The notes beneath the pieces are model-generated. The model saw only the letters and a list, made by a program, of their open reading frames with translations. It searched no databases and had not been told where the DNA came from. DNA of 48,586 bases, taken from positions 1-48,586 of IMG/VR virus record IMGVR_UViG_3300042556_001932; one strand, 5' to 3'. Positions 35,030 to 43,944 of the stretch are shown one piece after another; within the stretch, counting starts at the first letter, position 1; each line of letters starts with the position of its first letter. Origin of the DNA: a virus. Made by a program: the position numbers and the translations under genes.

Positions 35030-37249
35030 TCATACCCCCTCAATGCTCACGTCTACCCACTCCTCGATGAATGTGTAGTAACTAGCAGCTGTGGCCTTGC
35101 CATGCCAGGCTTCACCACCAACAGTGCGGAGGTGGACGTATTCCCCGGCTGCGTTAAATCCATTGATCGCCCAGCCCATGAAACGACGCTCAAACTGATA
35201 GGGTAGATTGTTTTGATCATTGGTACATGTGTATTCTTCCTTGCGAATTAAGTACAGCGGGATGACGCTCTTGCCCATTACTGTTTGACTTCTTCTGCCC
35301 TGATCAATTGTTACAGGCACGCTCCCTGGCCTGATGGTGTTGCCACAGGTCGCGCCTGGTGTGACCGTCACCTGCACCCGCCAGGAGATTCGGATCGGCA
35401 CATTGGGTCCATCGCTGAGATTGTAGGTAGGCGAATTTGGCGGGCCAACGGGCATCCCCGGAGGTCGCGGTGGATCCGTTGTGCTGGTTGTTGGCGGCGG
35501 GTTGTCTGGGTTGGTTGGCTGCTGCGAGGGGCCATCGGTTGGCTGCTGCGAGGGGCCATTGGGTCCTGTTGGCCCTGGTGGATTTGGTGGTGGATCCATC
35601 GGCGGGAGGTCCGGCCCTGGAGGTGGGGCGGGCGGTGGTCCATCCAGCGGGCCATCCAGCGGGCCATCAAACGGTCCAACGTCTAAGGGCCCATCCAGCG
35701 GGCCATCCAGCGGATCCAAGGGGGGCAGATTATCCAGGGGGATCTCAACGTCGTAGGGGTTGTCTGTTGGCAGGTTCCAGTCGATCGTGTCTTCCGGCAG
35801 TGGCGTCTGGTTACTACTGCTGTTGACATCACAGGTTGGCCCTGTCGGATTGAACGGCAGGATGGTCCCCGTGGGTTCAGCCTGATACACTGCCCAGGAG
35901 ATCGCCGAACGACCGAACCTATCCAGAGGCAGGTGCACCAGGGAGAACTGGGTTTCCCCCATCAGGTCCTTCCCAATGCTGCTCACCCGATAGAGATAAT
36001 CGTGAGTTCCCAAATCTTCGCCGTCGACGGCCAGCGGCACCTTCACCCGCACGATGGAGCCATCGCTCAGGGTTTGGTTGTAGGGTCCTGGGCGGGCACT
36101 CACCTCCAGGGTGTGGGTTGAAAGTGCGCGGTGGGCCACCACGTAGGCGCCAACCTTGACAGCATGCTGCTCACTGGTCGCAAACCGGCTGAGGTCGTGC
36201 TGCTCGAACGGTCCATCCGGCGCGTTGAACGGTGGGGCAAAACGCACCTCAGAAGTCCTGGCCAGGCTTTGAATACCCTCGCCCTGTTGCCGCCATTGCA
36301 TTTGGGCACAGATCGGGCGACGGTCCGACAGGCTGAGAAACTCCAGTTTCCAGGTGTCCAGATCGAGATCCACCTCGGTAAGCGTGGCATGGGCCGCCAC
36401 TGGCCCCAGGAAGAGGCTGCCATCAAGGTTCGTCGGCAGCATGGGCATTAGCCCCTCCTGACCCCTCACGCGGGTACGCGCCAACAAGAAGAACGGCTTC
36501 AGAACGTTTTCACACCAATCATCGAGGTTCTCTGTTGCCTCACCGCCCAGCACGCCATCCCAGCGCATGCCGAGCAGTTCTGTGAACCTGGCCGCGTGCC
36601 GCAGGCTGGGCAGGTTGATCATCGATTCTGGCACCCGCTCCACGGCCCGCAGCAGGTAGAGATACAGGTCAACCACGCTGGAGCTTGGCCCCGTCACCCC
36701 ATCAACTAGCCGTTGCACATGCCGCCCGCCACGGGAAAACGCATGGATCTGGCGATTGAATTCTTCGCCGTCCTGATAGGTATTGACGAAGCTGAGGGTG
36801 GCAAGCCCTTCGTAGGTCCCGGCCGCTCCACAAAACCGTGGCACATCCCATCGGGTGTAGTTGCTGCCCCGATCAACGGTCAGGTTGCCAGGTTGCCAGG
36901 CACCAGCGCGTCGGCCGAAAGCCTGCGTGCTGGTGCCCACACGGCAGGCACACTGGAACACATCCCGAGCCTGGATCGCATCCATCGGACCCTCGCCGAT
37001 CACCAGGTGCCAGGAAGCCGTGAGCACATTGGAGGCATCATTGGAGAAGCGTGCCTCAGTCGCCGCCGGCGACACCAGGCACCCGCCCAAGTTCCCCTCC
37101 CGCCGGCAAAACACAATGGGCAGTGGGTCGCCGATCCTCATCAGCCGCTGCTCGGTGCACAGGTCGCCGGAGGCCTCGGCCGCCTGCTCAGAGCTGGGAG
37201 CAGTGATGAGCCCTCCCTGAAACGCCAGCAGTGAGAGAGAGTCGCTCAT
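35030..37249 (-). CDS. Tail tip/hub protein with Pro-rich insert
   Basis: 739 residues, placed after the tape measure and a 156-residue minor tail protein where siphoviruses carry the tip (J-like) protein. N-terminal 430 residues are a mixed-fold hub-like region (RIGDPLPIVFCRREGNLGG; LRAVERVPESMINLPSLRHA). A Pro/Asp-rich low-complexity segment about 485-620 has repeats of PLDGPLDG and PPNPPGPTGP, coded by 12-bp repeats around 35642-35710. A C-terminal folded domain (VPIRISWRVQVTVTPGATCG) follows. It is shorter than lambda J (1132 residues). Confidence 0.65.
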   Translation of the reverse strand: MSDSLSLLAFQGGLITAPSSEQAAEASGDLCTEQRLMRIGDPLPIVFCRREGNLGGCLVSPAATEARFSNDASNVLTASWHLVIGEGPMDAIQARDVFQCACRVGTSTQAFGRRAGAWQPGNLTVDRGSNYTRWDVPRFCGAAGTYEGLATLSFVNTYQDGEEFNRQIHAFSRGGRHVQRLVDGVTGPSSSVVDLYLYLLRAVERVPESMINLPSLRHAARFTELLGMRWDGVLGGEATENLDDWCENVLKPFFLLARTRVRGQEGLMPMLPTNLDGSLFLGPVAAHATLTEVDLDLDTWKLEFLSLSDRRPICAQMQWRQQGEGIQSLARTSEVRFAPPFNAPDGPFEQHDLSRFATSEQHAVKVGAYVVAHRALSTHTLEVSARPGPYNQTLSDGSIVRVKVPLAVDGEDLGTHDYLYRVSSIGKDLMGETQFSLVHLPLDRFGRSAISWAVYQAEPTGTILPFNPTGPTCDVNSSSNQTPLPEDTIDWNLPTDNPYDVEIPLDNLPPLDPLDGPLDGPLDVGPFDGPLDGPLDGPPPAPPPGPDLPPMDPPPNPPGPTGPNGPSQQPTDGPSQQPTNPDNPPPTTSTTDPPRPPGMPVGPPNSPTYNLSDGPNVPIRISWRVQVTVTPGATCGNTIRPGSVPVTIDQGRRSQTVMGKSVIPLYLIRKEEYTCTNDQNNLPYQFERRFMGWAINGFNAAGEYVHLRTVGGEAWHGKATAASYYTFIEEWVDVSIEGV

Positions 37250-37716
37250 GCCTTGATCCCCGGCCCGATCAGACGTGTGGTCGCCGTGCGTGGTGGGATC
37301 TGCGCCCCAACGGGCGACAAGCTCGAACCCAGCTCTACTTTCAGGATGGTGAGGGGGTCGTTGCTCACCTTCACGATCTGCCCGCGAGTGATGCCGATTC
37401 GATTCATGTTGGTGGGCGGGAGCGATTCAGCGCCCGCCGCCGCAAATTCCCACAGCTCCAGCTGTGCCAGCCACCTCCCTGCGGATGCCATCGCCCTGGT
37501 GCAGAGGTTCCAGTTTGCGGCAGTGCGCGGCAGCTCCAGGGATGATGCTCCCTCGCCGGAGACGTGCCCCTGAAAGATGCCGGATGCTTCAAATTGCGCC
37601 CAGTCGTATTGGCGTCCGTCGATGGCCACCCGGCCATACCAGTGGGATTGATAGGCGGCGACAACTTGCCCGGTCTCGCTCCAGATGGTGAGGGTCAGTG
37701 CGCGTCCAAGGCTCAT
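37246..37716 (-). CDS. Minor tail protein
   Basis: 156 residues between tape measure and tip protein, ATGA overlaps at both ends. MSLGRALTLTIWSETGQVVA, RQYDWAQFEASGIF and RIGITRGQIVKVSNDPLTIL resemble small tail tip connectors (DUF1833/gpM-gpL-like position). Mostly beta. Role inferred from position. Confidence 0.6.
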   Translation of the reverse strand: MSLGRALTLTIWSETGQVVAAYQSHWYGRVAIDGRQYDWAQFEASGIFQGHVSGEGASSLELPRTAANWNLCTRAMASAGRWLAQLELWEFAAAGAESLPPTNMNRIGITRGQIVKVSNDPLTILKVELGSSLSPVGAQIPPRTATTRLIGPGIKA

Positions 37717-40700
37717 CGTCCTGTTGCCCTCCGCCCCTGGGCAGTCCGCAGCAGGGCCATTGTCCGATTCTGCACCTCCCTAAGCCCCCGCTGGTAGTCG
37801 GCCATGGAGACGTACTGCTCACCCTGGAACTCAACAACGTCACCGGTTTTGATTTCGATTGTGGCGTTGATCGTTGGCGCCTCCACCACCACGGAAGCGC
37901 CACGGAGATCACCCGTCCGCTGCAGGATGCTGTCCAGGCTGGCGGAGCGGTTGCTGCTGGAGCCGACCACACCACCATTGGCAAACCTAGGCGGGTCAAT
38001 CACGCCCATCCCTCGAGCTCCTGAGAGGTAGGCCATGCTGCTCGCCGCCATCTTGCCCGAAGGAATAATGTACTCACTATCTCTACCCTCTCCAATCAGG
38101 CCCAATGTGGGGCGTTTGACAAAGCCACCCTTAGCGTATCTCCGTGGCTTGTTATTTATAGTTTTAGCAATGCTGCCAAGACCGCCATTAGGGATGGTAA
38201 ATGTAATATCTCTAATGCCGGCCCTAAGATAAGCCTGCGCGATTTCTTGAGCTGCATTTTTGGAATCCCAATAGTACCATTTGCCATTAATATTTGTACC
38301 GCCTACCCTAGACGCTCTTTCATCATACATCGGATTATTCTTCTTCATCATCATATTGATAAACTTTTTGCTGCCGTAGCCGGTGAAGCCTGTCCCGCCA
38401 GTGTTTAGTGGAGTCCGCCTACCCCTTCTGCGATTGCCCGTCGCGGCGCCACTGCTGACATACCCACCCGAAGCAAAACCCCTGATGTTATTCGCCGACT
38501 GCAGCACAGAAGCGCCACGCTTGCCGGCGAGGAAATTCATCGAAGCTTGGTACATTTTCCCCGAAGGGATGATGTATTCTCCAGGATCCTTGCCCTCTCC
38601 CACCCAAGCAAGTGTTGGGCCGTTCACGTAGCCGCCTTTGGCAAACTTCAATGGCCCCGCGCCTCCGGGGCTGCCTCCACCACCTACCCGAGAAATTAGC
38701 GCTTGAATTCTTGCCTGCACACCATTAAGCCAACCGATCAATCCATTGATTGTGTTACGAACCCATCCGACAAACGCCTGGAATGATCGCTGTAGTGGCT
38801 CGATCATGTTTGATCTTATAGCGCTGGATACGCTAGAAAAAGCTGAAGCCACGCCACGGGCGGCAGTTGTGGCCGCGCCCTTCATCCATCCCAGCACTCC
38901 TCCCCAGCCTTGCCGAAACGGTTGCACGACTGAGCTATTAAAACTCATGGATACACCGTTCCATGCTCCTGCCAATACTTGCCGCAAGTTGCCTACTCCT
39001 TGGCTAAGCCATTGGGATAAGGAACTCCATCCCTGTTGCACAGGCTGCGTCACATAAGCCACAAACGCCCGTGAAACACTTGCCCACATTTGTGCGAAGA
39101 GTGTGCCCAGGTTTGATGCCGTCCGCGAAAACCACTGCGCAAACATTCCCCAGGCGTTCTGGATTGGAATGATGGCCCAGGTTTGGAAACCCTGCGCGAT
39201 CCCTGTCCAGATTGTTGCGAACCATGTGCGCAGTCGCGTGATGGCTTGACCAATCCAAGAAAGTAGAGCGCTGAAGGCATATTGGATTGGCTGCACGACG
39301 TAGAGATTGAAACCACCTGTTACCGACTTCCACCAACCTACGGCCGAGGTCGCCAAGGAAGTACGAATCCAGTTCAGAAATGTTCCCCAGATTGTTTGAA
39401 TCGGAATCACTACATAGCTCCGAAAGGCAATCGCCAGGCCGGCAAAACCAGCGGCAAGCTTTGGTCCGAGCGTTGAAAATGTCGACCCCACCCAAGTCGT
39501 GAATGTGGTCCACAGTGTCCTCAGTGGTGTCACGACATAGGTGTTCCAGCTGGGTGCAAGCCAAGTAAAAAACTGCATGATCCGATCTCGGAACGCATAG
39601 AGCGCAATCCCTGCAGAGATCAGCAGCGTGGCCCACCCCACAGGGCCCGTAAAGATGCCAAGCAACACCCGACCCACACCCAGCAGGATCGGCACGATGC
39701 TTGAAAGCAGCGGCCCGATCCGCGTTACCACGGAGCCGATCTGAAGCAGCCAAGGCGCCAGTCGCGACAGCCAAGGGCCAACGGCTCCCAGCCAGCCAGC
39801 AATTGTTGCCAGGATGCCTAGCCGCGAAAGCGCACCCGCCAGCGTGATCACTGAACTGATGAACGGCGCGGAGATCACCAGGCCCGCGAAGGCAACGCCA
39901 AGGCCCACGATCAGGGCAGAGAATCCAGGGATCTTCTGCGAGAGGAACCCAATCGCGCTGATCACCGGCCGCAGCGCCCCGAGGATGGCATTGATCCCAG
40001 GAAGCAGCGCATTGCCGAGGCTGATGGCCACTGCGTCAAGGTTATTCTTGAACAGCTTCAGCTGCGCTTCAGTGCTGTTGAGCTGGTTGTTAAATTCTTT
40101 CTGCATGGAGCCGGCATACTGGCTCTTGTCTGCAACCAATCCAAAGGCTTCATCTACGAGGTTGAGGTTCGTAAGCAGGGGCATGATTGCGGCTTTGCTT
40201 TCTTCCCCGAAGATCTTTGTGATAACACCCGCTTGCAGTTCCTTGGGCAGTGCAGCGATTCGTGTCAGCACATCCTTGATGGTGGGCAGGGCGTCGGTTT
40301 GCATATCCTTGGCCACCTGCTGTGCATCGAGTCCGAGCTTTTTAAAAGCAGCATGGAAAGATTCAGATCCTGCGTCGCCAATGGTCAGCGCCTTAAGGAA
40401 GTTCTTCACTCCGGTGGCTGCCACTTCAGAAGCGGTGCCAGGCGCCAAAAAGGCAGCTCCAAGAGCGGCCACCTGTTCAGCCGAAAGACCAGACGCCTTG
40501 CCAATCGCCCCAATCCTTTTGGTCACCTCCACCAGCGCCGCTGGCTCCACCACACCCTTCAGGTTGTCACTCAAGTGGTTGATGGCGTCGCCCATGCTGA
40601 TGGCCTCATCCAGGGTGAGGCCCATACCAGCCTGGAACGCCACCATGGCGTCGCCGGCATCCTTGGCGCTCATGTTGAACGCCGTGCCCATCTGAGAGGC

Positions 40701-41111
40701 CGCGTTGACAAACTTCATGATGTCCTTCTCCGCGTAGCCAGCCATGCCGGCCGCCGCCGCAATCTCCGCCAATTCCTTGGCCGCGTAGGGCACTTTGGTG
40801 GACAGCTCCACGATGTCGGCCGTCATGTTCTTCAGCCCATTGTGCCCGCTGAAGTCCACCACCTTCCGCACCTGCACCATCTGCGTTTCCAGCTCGATGG
40901 CCTTCTTTGCCGAATAGGCCAAACCGGCGCCAATGCCTGTCGCTGCCCCCGCGGCTCCCTGCCAACTGGCAGAGCTCACCACATCCTTCAACGATCCCCT
41001 CACCCCCTTGGCCTCACGTTCGAGCTGGCCAAAAGCCTTTCTTGCGGCATCCAGCCCACGGCCATCAAACTGCGACCTAAGCCTCAGCAGCGCCTCAGCC
41101 GCAACCGCCAT
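37713..41111 (-). CDS. Tape measure protein
   Basis: 1132 residues. Residues about 80-330 are the conserved tape-measure domain (LETQMVQVRKVVDFSG, VPYAAKELAEIAAAAGMAGY, EEAIS-like MGDAINHLSDN). Residues about 370-500 hold several hydrophobic helices (FSALIVGLGVAFAGLVISAP; VPILLGVGRVLLGIF). Residues about 510-760 repeat a roughly 45-residue W..YVV.PIQ.IWG.F..W unit. The C-terminus has two copies of GGYVNGPTLAWVGEG..EYIIPSGKM (about 835-880 and 1010-1050) with an AT-richer insert between them. It sets tail length, about 170 nm at 0.15 nm per residue. Confidence 0.95.
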   Translation of the reverse strand: MAVAAEALLRLRSQFDGRGLDAARKAFGQLEREAKGVRGSLKDVVSSASWQGAAGAATGIGAGLAYSAKKAIELETQMVQVRKVVDFSGHNGLKNMTADIVELSTKVPYAAKELAEIAAAAGMAGYAEKDIMKFVNAASQMGTAFNMSAKDAGDAMVAFQAGMGLTLDEAISMGDAINHLSDNLKGVVEPAALVEVTKRIGAIGKASGLSAEQVAALGAAFLAPGTASEVAATGVKNFLKALTIGDAGSESFHAAFKKLGLDAQQVAKDMQTDALPTIKDVLTRIAALPKELQAGVITKIFGEESKAAIMPLLTNLNLVDEAFGLVADKSQYAGSMQKEFNNQLNSTEAQLKLFKNNLDAVAISLGNALLPGINAILGALRPVISAIGFLSQKIPGFSALIVGLGVAFAGLVISAPFISSVITLAGALSRLGILATIAGWLGAVGPWLSRLAPWLLQIGSVVTRIGPLLSSIVPILLGVGRVLLGIFTGPVGWATLLISAGIALYAFRDRIMQFFTWLAPSWNTYVVTPLRTLWTTFTTWVGSTFSTLGPKLAAGFAGLAIAFRSYVVIPIQTIWGTFLNWIRTSLATSAVGWWKSVTGGFNLYVVQPIQYAFSALLSWIGQAITRLRTWFATIWTGIAQGFQTWAIIPIQNAWGMFAQWFSRTASNLGTLFAQMWASVSRAFVAYVTQPVQQGWSSLSQWLSQGVGNLRQVLAGAWNGVSMSFNSSVVQPFRQGWGGVLGWMKGAATTAARGVASAFSSVSSAIRSNMIEPLQRSFQAFVGWVRNTINGLIGWLNGVQARIQALISRVGGGGSPGGAGPLKFAKGGYVNGPTLAWVGEGKDPGEYIIPSGKMYQASMNFLAGKRGASVLQSANNIRGFASGGYVSSGAATGNRRRGRRTPLNTGGTGFTGYGSKKFINMMMKKNNPMYDERASRVGGTNINGKWYYWDSKNAAQEIAQAYLRAGIRDITFTIPNGGLGSIAKTINNKPRRYAKGGFVKRPTLGLIGEGRDSEYIIPSGKMAASSMAYLSGARGMGVIDPPRFANGGVVGSSSNRSASLDSILQRTGDLRGASVVVEAPTINATIEIKTGDVVEFQGEQYVSMADYQRGLREVQNRTMALLRTAQGRRATGR

Positions 41112-41490
41112 CAGCCTTTCCTCCCTTTCTTGGCCGGCTTGCGCTTGTTCATCAATTCCACAGCCCTGGCTTCCATGATTTGGAAATCACTAAACAGCTC
41201 ATGGCCCAGTTCGATACCACTCAATCTAGCGATCGTTTCTACTGCCACAATGTCTAGGCCAAGGAACGCCTCCCCTGCAGTCCTCCATTGACGAAGCGAG
41301 CGGGCGAATAGCTCCACCACTGGCAGGTGTTCCTCCCACAACTCAAACTCTTCCCCGGCGCCTTGCATCTGCTCAAGCCGCCAGGGTTCAATCACCGATA
41401 GGTCTAACCCTTGAGCCGCCAAGTCGGATTCAAGGGTATCGCTGCTGCTGGATCCCTTTTCTTTTAGGATCACATCAACAGCGTCTGTTA
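41111..41490 (-). CDS. Tail chaperone, frameshift extension (GT-like)
   Basis: Read in the -1 frame after the slippery site, LTDAVDVILKEKG then 120 or so helical residues ending MNKRKPAKKGRKG. It has no good start of its own (a GTG at 41473 without ribosome site). Joined to the 41488 frame it gives about 240 residues, like the lambda GT fusion. The C-terminal part should bind tail tube subunits or the tape measure. Its stop overlaps the tape measure ATG by one base. Confidence 0.8.
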
Positions 41491-41832
41491 GTTTTTTTCC
41501 TTTGCTAGATTCATGCTTGCTCGATAAGCATCACTGACGGCATTCACAAAAACCGGCACCTCAAGCAATTCGTCTAGTTTTTCCTCGCTGAATGGCACTT
41601 CTTCGCCATCATCATCTTTAATCCCAGACCAACCCACAAGTGTAGCCTTAAAAAATTCAAGACCACGCTGCTCGTCAGTTTCCGCGCCCTCTGCTGAGAT
41701 AGCGTCCTTCCGCCAGCGCTTGAACACAGCCGTGAATTCTTCCTTCCTGAACTTCCCCCCATCAATGGGGATCATCACAGGCACAGGCCACTTATAGGTC
41801 CCCTCAGTCGCTGAGCTGATCTTAAAAGCCAT
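41488..41832 (-). CDS. Tail assembly chaperone (G-like)
   Basis: 114 residues, MAFKISSATEGTYKWPVPVM, then FRKEEFTAVFKRWRKDAISA and LDELLEVPVFVNAVSDAYRA. The position (between tail tube and tape measure), size, and a terminal -1 frameshift signal make it the G-type chaperone that coats the tape measure during tail assembly. The frame ends KEKN* directly on the slippery heptamer. A terminator-like stem precedes the gene. Confidence 0.85.
   Translation of the reverse strand: MAFKISSATEGTYKWPVPVMIPIDGGKFRKEEFTAVFKRWRKDAISAEGAETDEQRGLEFFKATLVGWSGIKDDDGEEVPFSEEKLDELLEVPVFVNAVSDAYRASMNLAKEKN
41491..41497 (-). other. Programmed -1 frameshift site (A AAA AAC)
   Basis: On minus the sequence is GAA AAA AAC TAA in the zero frame. 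A-AAA-AAC is the classic X-XXY-YYZ heptamer, here directly before the stop. Slipping by -1 continues as CTA ACA GAC GCT into the 41111 frame, which is open. Conserved G/GT frameshifting in this gene position is well established for tailed phages. Confidence 0.88.
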
Positions 41833-41837
41833 GCTCT

Positions 41838-41858
41838 AAAAATGCGGTCTAGACCGCA
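41838..41858 (-). terminator. Terminator/attenuator after the tail tube gene
   Basis: TGCGGTCTAGACCGCA (41843-41858) is a perfect 16-base palindrome, so its transcript folds with a CTAG loop; on minus it is followed by TTTTT (41842-41838). It lies in the 31-bp gap between tail tube stop and chaperone start and would lower expression downstream. Confidence 0.65.
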
Positions 41859-41863
41859 ATATC

Positions 41864-42835
41864 CTAACCCGTAACGATCACCAGTTCATTGTTTCCGGGC
41901 GACACCGCAACGGCACGGCCATTGAGGGTGTGCATCAGCACACCATCGGAGTCGTCGGCCTCGGGGTGCGTGAACTGGCAAGTTGGCAGGTAGAAGGCCA
42001 CCCGGTTACCTGAAACCGTCCCTTGAGTAAACCCAAAGGCCATGGTTTCGTCCGCGTCGATCTTGGTGTAGAAATTCTTCTCCGCCAATGTTTGAGGGCG
42101 TTCGATTGTCAACTCAATCTCCACGCTGCGATCAGTGATCAACGTGCGCTTTGCACAACCCACCAGCTCACGGAACACAGAGTCCAGCCCCAGGTCAATG
42201 GTGACGCTCTCAATACAGGGGCTGTAGCCATCAAGCGTCGCGTTGGCGGTGTTGCCAGCAGCAAACGTTAGAGGCTTGCTCTGCCCGGTATAGGTGGGGC
42301 TCGGAAGGGCCAGGTCGGCGGGGTTGACGTAAGCACCCTCAAATTCAAAATTCAGTCTGCCGATTTCGCTGGTCTCGCAATCAATCTCCACAGATGTTGC
42401 CCTACATCCCAACGCTGCGTAGGCAATGCCATCATGGTTGCCATACATCGTAAGGCTTGCAAATCCAGTGCTCACCAGGGAATAGACCACTGCCGCCCCG
42501 GTCCAGGGGATGGTGGCGGTCGCCGTGGCATTGTTCGCTACCAGGGTTTGGGCAAACCCTGCAGCTTGCAGGTAACGACCCCACGCCGGAGGCGTTGCAG
42601 CCGTTCCGCTCCCGGCGATCTCCACCCCGAACGAAAACGTTGTGCGCTTCTGGGTGTACACCACAGGCTTAGCGCCAAGCCAGGGAGTAGAAATCTCCCG
42701 CTCCACTTCCTCGGATGTCACTCCGATCTCCAGATCCAACACCTGGATGGCGTCAGTTGTCGATGAGGGCGAGGCGTTCTGCCCCTCCGTCGTCTCGAGC
42801 GCGGAGTACAGGACTCGATTGCGGAAGGTAGCCAT
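41864..42835 (-). CDS. Major tail tube protein
   Basis: 323 residues, MATFRNRVLYSALETTEGQN, with VEREISTPWLGAKPVVYTQK, FSFGVEIAGSG, GRLNFEFEGAY and VTIDLGLDSVF, the strand pattern of siphovirus tail tube proteins (this version has an added immunoglobulin-like or extended C-terminal part, LNGRAVAVSPGNNELVIVTG). It is directly upstream of the chaperone pair and is the most abundant tail protein; the terminator downstream fits that. Start overlaps the small 42835 gene as TGATG. Confidence 0.85.
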   Translation of the reverse strand: MATFRNRVLYSALETTEGQNASPSSTTDAIQVLDLEIGVTSEEVEREISTPWLGAKPVVYTQKRTTFSFGVEIAGSGTAATPPAWGRYLQAAGFAQTLVANNATATATIPWTGAAVVYSLVSTGFASLTMYGNHDGIAYAALGCRATSVEIDCETSEIGRLNFEFEGAYVNPADLALPSPTYTGQSKPLTFAAGNTANATLDGYSPCIESVTIDLGLDSVFRELVGCAKRTLITDRSVEIELTIERPQTLAEKNFYTKIDADETMAFGFTQGTVSGNRVAFYLPTCQFTHPEADDSDGVLMHTLNGRAVAVSPGNNELVIVTG

Positions 42836-43011
42836 CAGCCTTGCTCCTCAGAATGGGTCAGCTCACCGCCCTCAACCGTTGCGACACCCTGCAGGTGCAC
42901 GTCACAACCAGGACTGACCGGCGGGGTTACAGGTTTGATCTCTCCCCCATCGAGCACATACTCGCCGCCAACAGAAGGCCATGGGGGTGTTGCCGTTGGA
43001 GCTTTAGGCAC
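42835..43011 (-). CDS. Small GTG-start protein between tail genes
   Basis: 58 residues: MPKAPTATPPWPSVGGEYVL, then GGEIKPVTPPVSPGCDVHLQ and VATVEGGELTHSEEQG. The GTG at 43011 lies within the last codons of the preceding gene, and the stop overlaps the tail tube ATG as TGATG, so it fills the gap exactly. Pro/Gly-rich with probable beta strands. GGEIKP also occurs at the start of the 43429 protein (PGGEIKPYP). No family recognised. Confidence 0.6.
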   Translation of the reverse strand: MPKAPTATPPWPSVGGEYVLDGGEIKPVTPPVSPGCDVHLQGVATVEGGELTHSEEQG

Positions 43012-43432
43012 TGGTCAGGGATCTGGTAAGAGTCTGATACTTCACAACATATAAAACCGAGACAATCGCAACCCCGTCTCCCTCAAGGTCCCAGCGAGTC
43101 TCTCCCGGCGCGATCTCTGAAGCCAGCCCGCCAAGGGAGAGATCACCCATGATTCTGTTATGCAGATCCACCAGGATCGGATCGGCCGCACGGTCAGGGA
43201 TCGGGTCATCAATCAACAGAAGAAACCGAATCTCCAATTGTGTCGGCATTCTTGTGTGTCCACCCCTGTCTGGGGCAGGGGTATTTCGCAGGCACTCCAT
43301 CACCAGCGCTGGTGCCGCTGCCCGACTAAACGCTTCCTGCCTCGAGCGGTAAGCACGGCCCCCTACGCCTACGGTGCTCTCCGCCTTGCTGAACATCACC
43401 GTAGCGATCTGCTCTCGAATGCTCGTTGTCAT
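43004..43432 (-). CDS. Tail terminator-like protein (gpU position)
   Basis: 142 residues, MTTSIREQIATVMFSKAEST, ERNTPAPDRG-like CLRNTPAPDRGGHTRM, LEIRFLLLIDDPIPDRAADP and ETRWDLEGDGVAIVSVLYVV. Helix, then beta strands with a YVVKYQT final strand; similar phage proteins of this size upstream of the tail tube gene cap the tail. Assignment is mainly positional. Confidence 0.6.
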   Translation of the reverse strand: MTTSIREQIATVMFSKAESTVGVGGRAYRSRQEAFSRAAAPALVMECLRNTPAPDRGGHTRMPTQLEIRFLLLIDDPIPDRAADPILVDLHNRIMGDLSLGGLASEIAPGETRWDLEGDGVAIVSVLYVVKYQTLTRSLTSA

Positions 43433-43944
43433 AAGGCATTAACAAATTCAGTCGGCAAATGATGCGCAACGGCTAGCGCTTGGATGGGTGGCGTGAGTTC
43501 TGTTGGCACCAGTCCAAGATTTTTTGCCGTGCCCCATGCCGTCAGAAACACCCGGCTATCACCATCGGCGGCCTTGCCCAAGCCAACGGACAAGCTGCCA
43601 TAGAGGGCCGGTGCGGCCTGGAACACTACGCCTAGGAATTGGTTGACTTGGGCCATCGCTACAACAGCACTGCCAAACTCCACCCACTGAGGCTCTGGAG
43701 GTGGGGGCGGCAGATCGACAACTTGCCAACCCTTTCTCAGGATCCCATTGATAAACCCATCAGGGTCTGTGATCTCGACAGTCTGTGTCGGGATCGCCTC
43801 TTGATTTGCGTTGAGCTGTGGCAGTGGATCTTCCACCACCTGAAGGACGTCCGCCTCAAGGTCCAGGCCGATGATTGGTAGTTCATCCTGCCTTGGATAA
43901 GGCTTGATCTCACCACCCGGAATGGAGACAACAAGCACGGCCAT
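43429..43944 (-). CDS. Hypothetical protein of the fibre cassette
   Basis: 171 residues, MAVLVVSIPGGEIKPYPRQD, IPTQTVEITDPDGFINGILR, a VVDLPPPPPEPQW poly-proline hinge (about 75-87), and a C-terminal helical part (AVVAMAQVNQFLGVVFQAAP). Overlaps both neighbours by ATGA. It might be a chaperone or connector of the adjacent Gly-rich adhesin; not recognised. Confidence 0.5.
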   Translation of the reverse strand: MAVLVVSIPGGEIKPYPRQDELPIIGLDLEADVLQVVEDPLPQLNANQEAIPTQTVEITDPDGFINGILRKGWQVVDLPPPPPEPQWVEFGSAVVAMAQVNQFLGVVFQAAPALYGSLSVGLGKAADGDSRVFLTAWGTAKNLGLVPTELTPPIQALAVAHHLPTEFVNAL

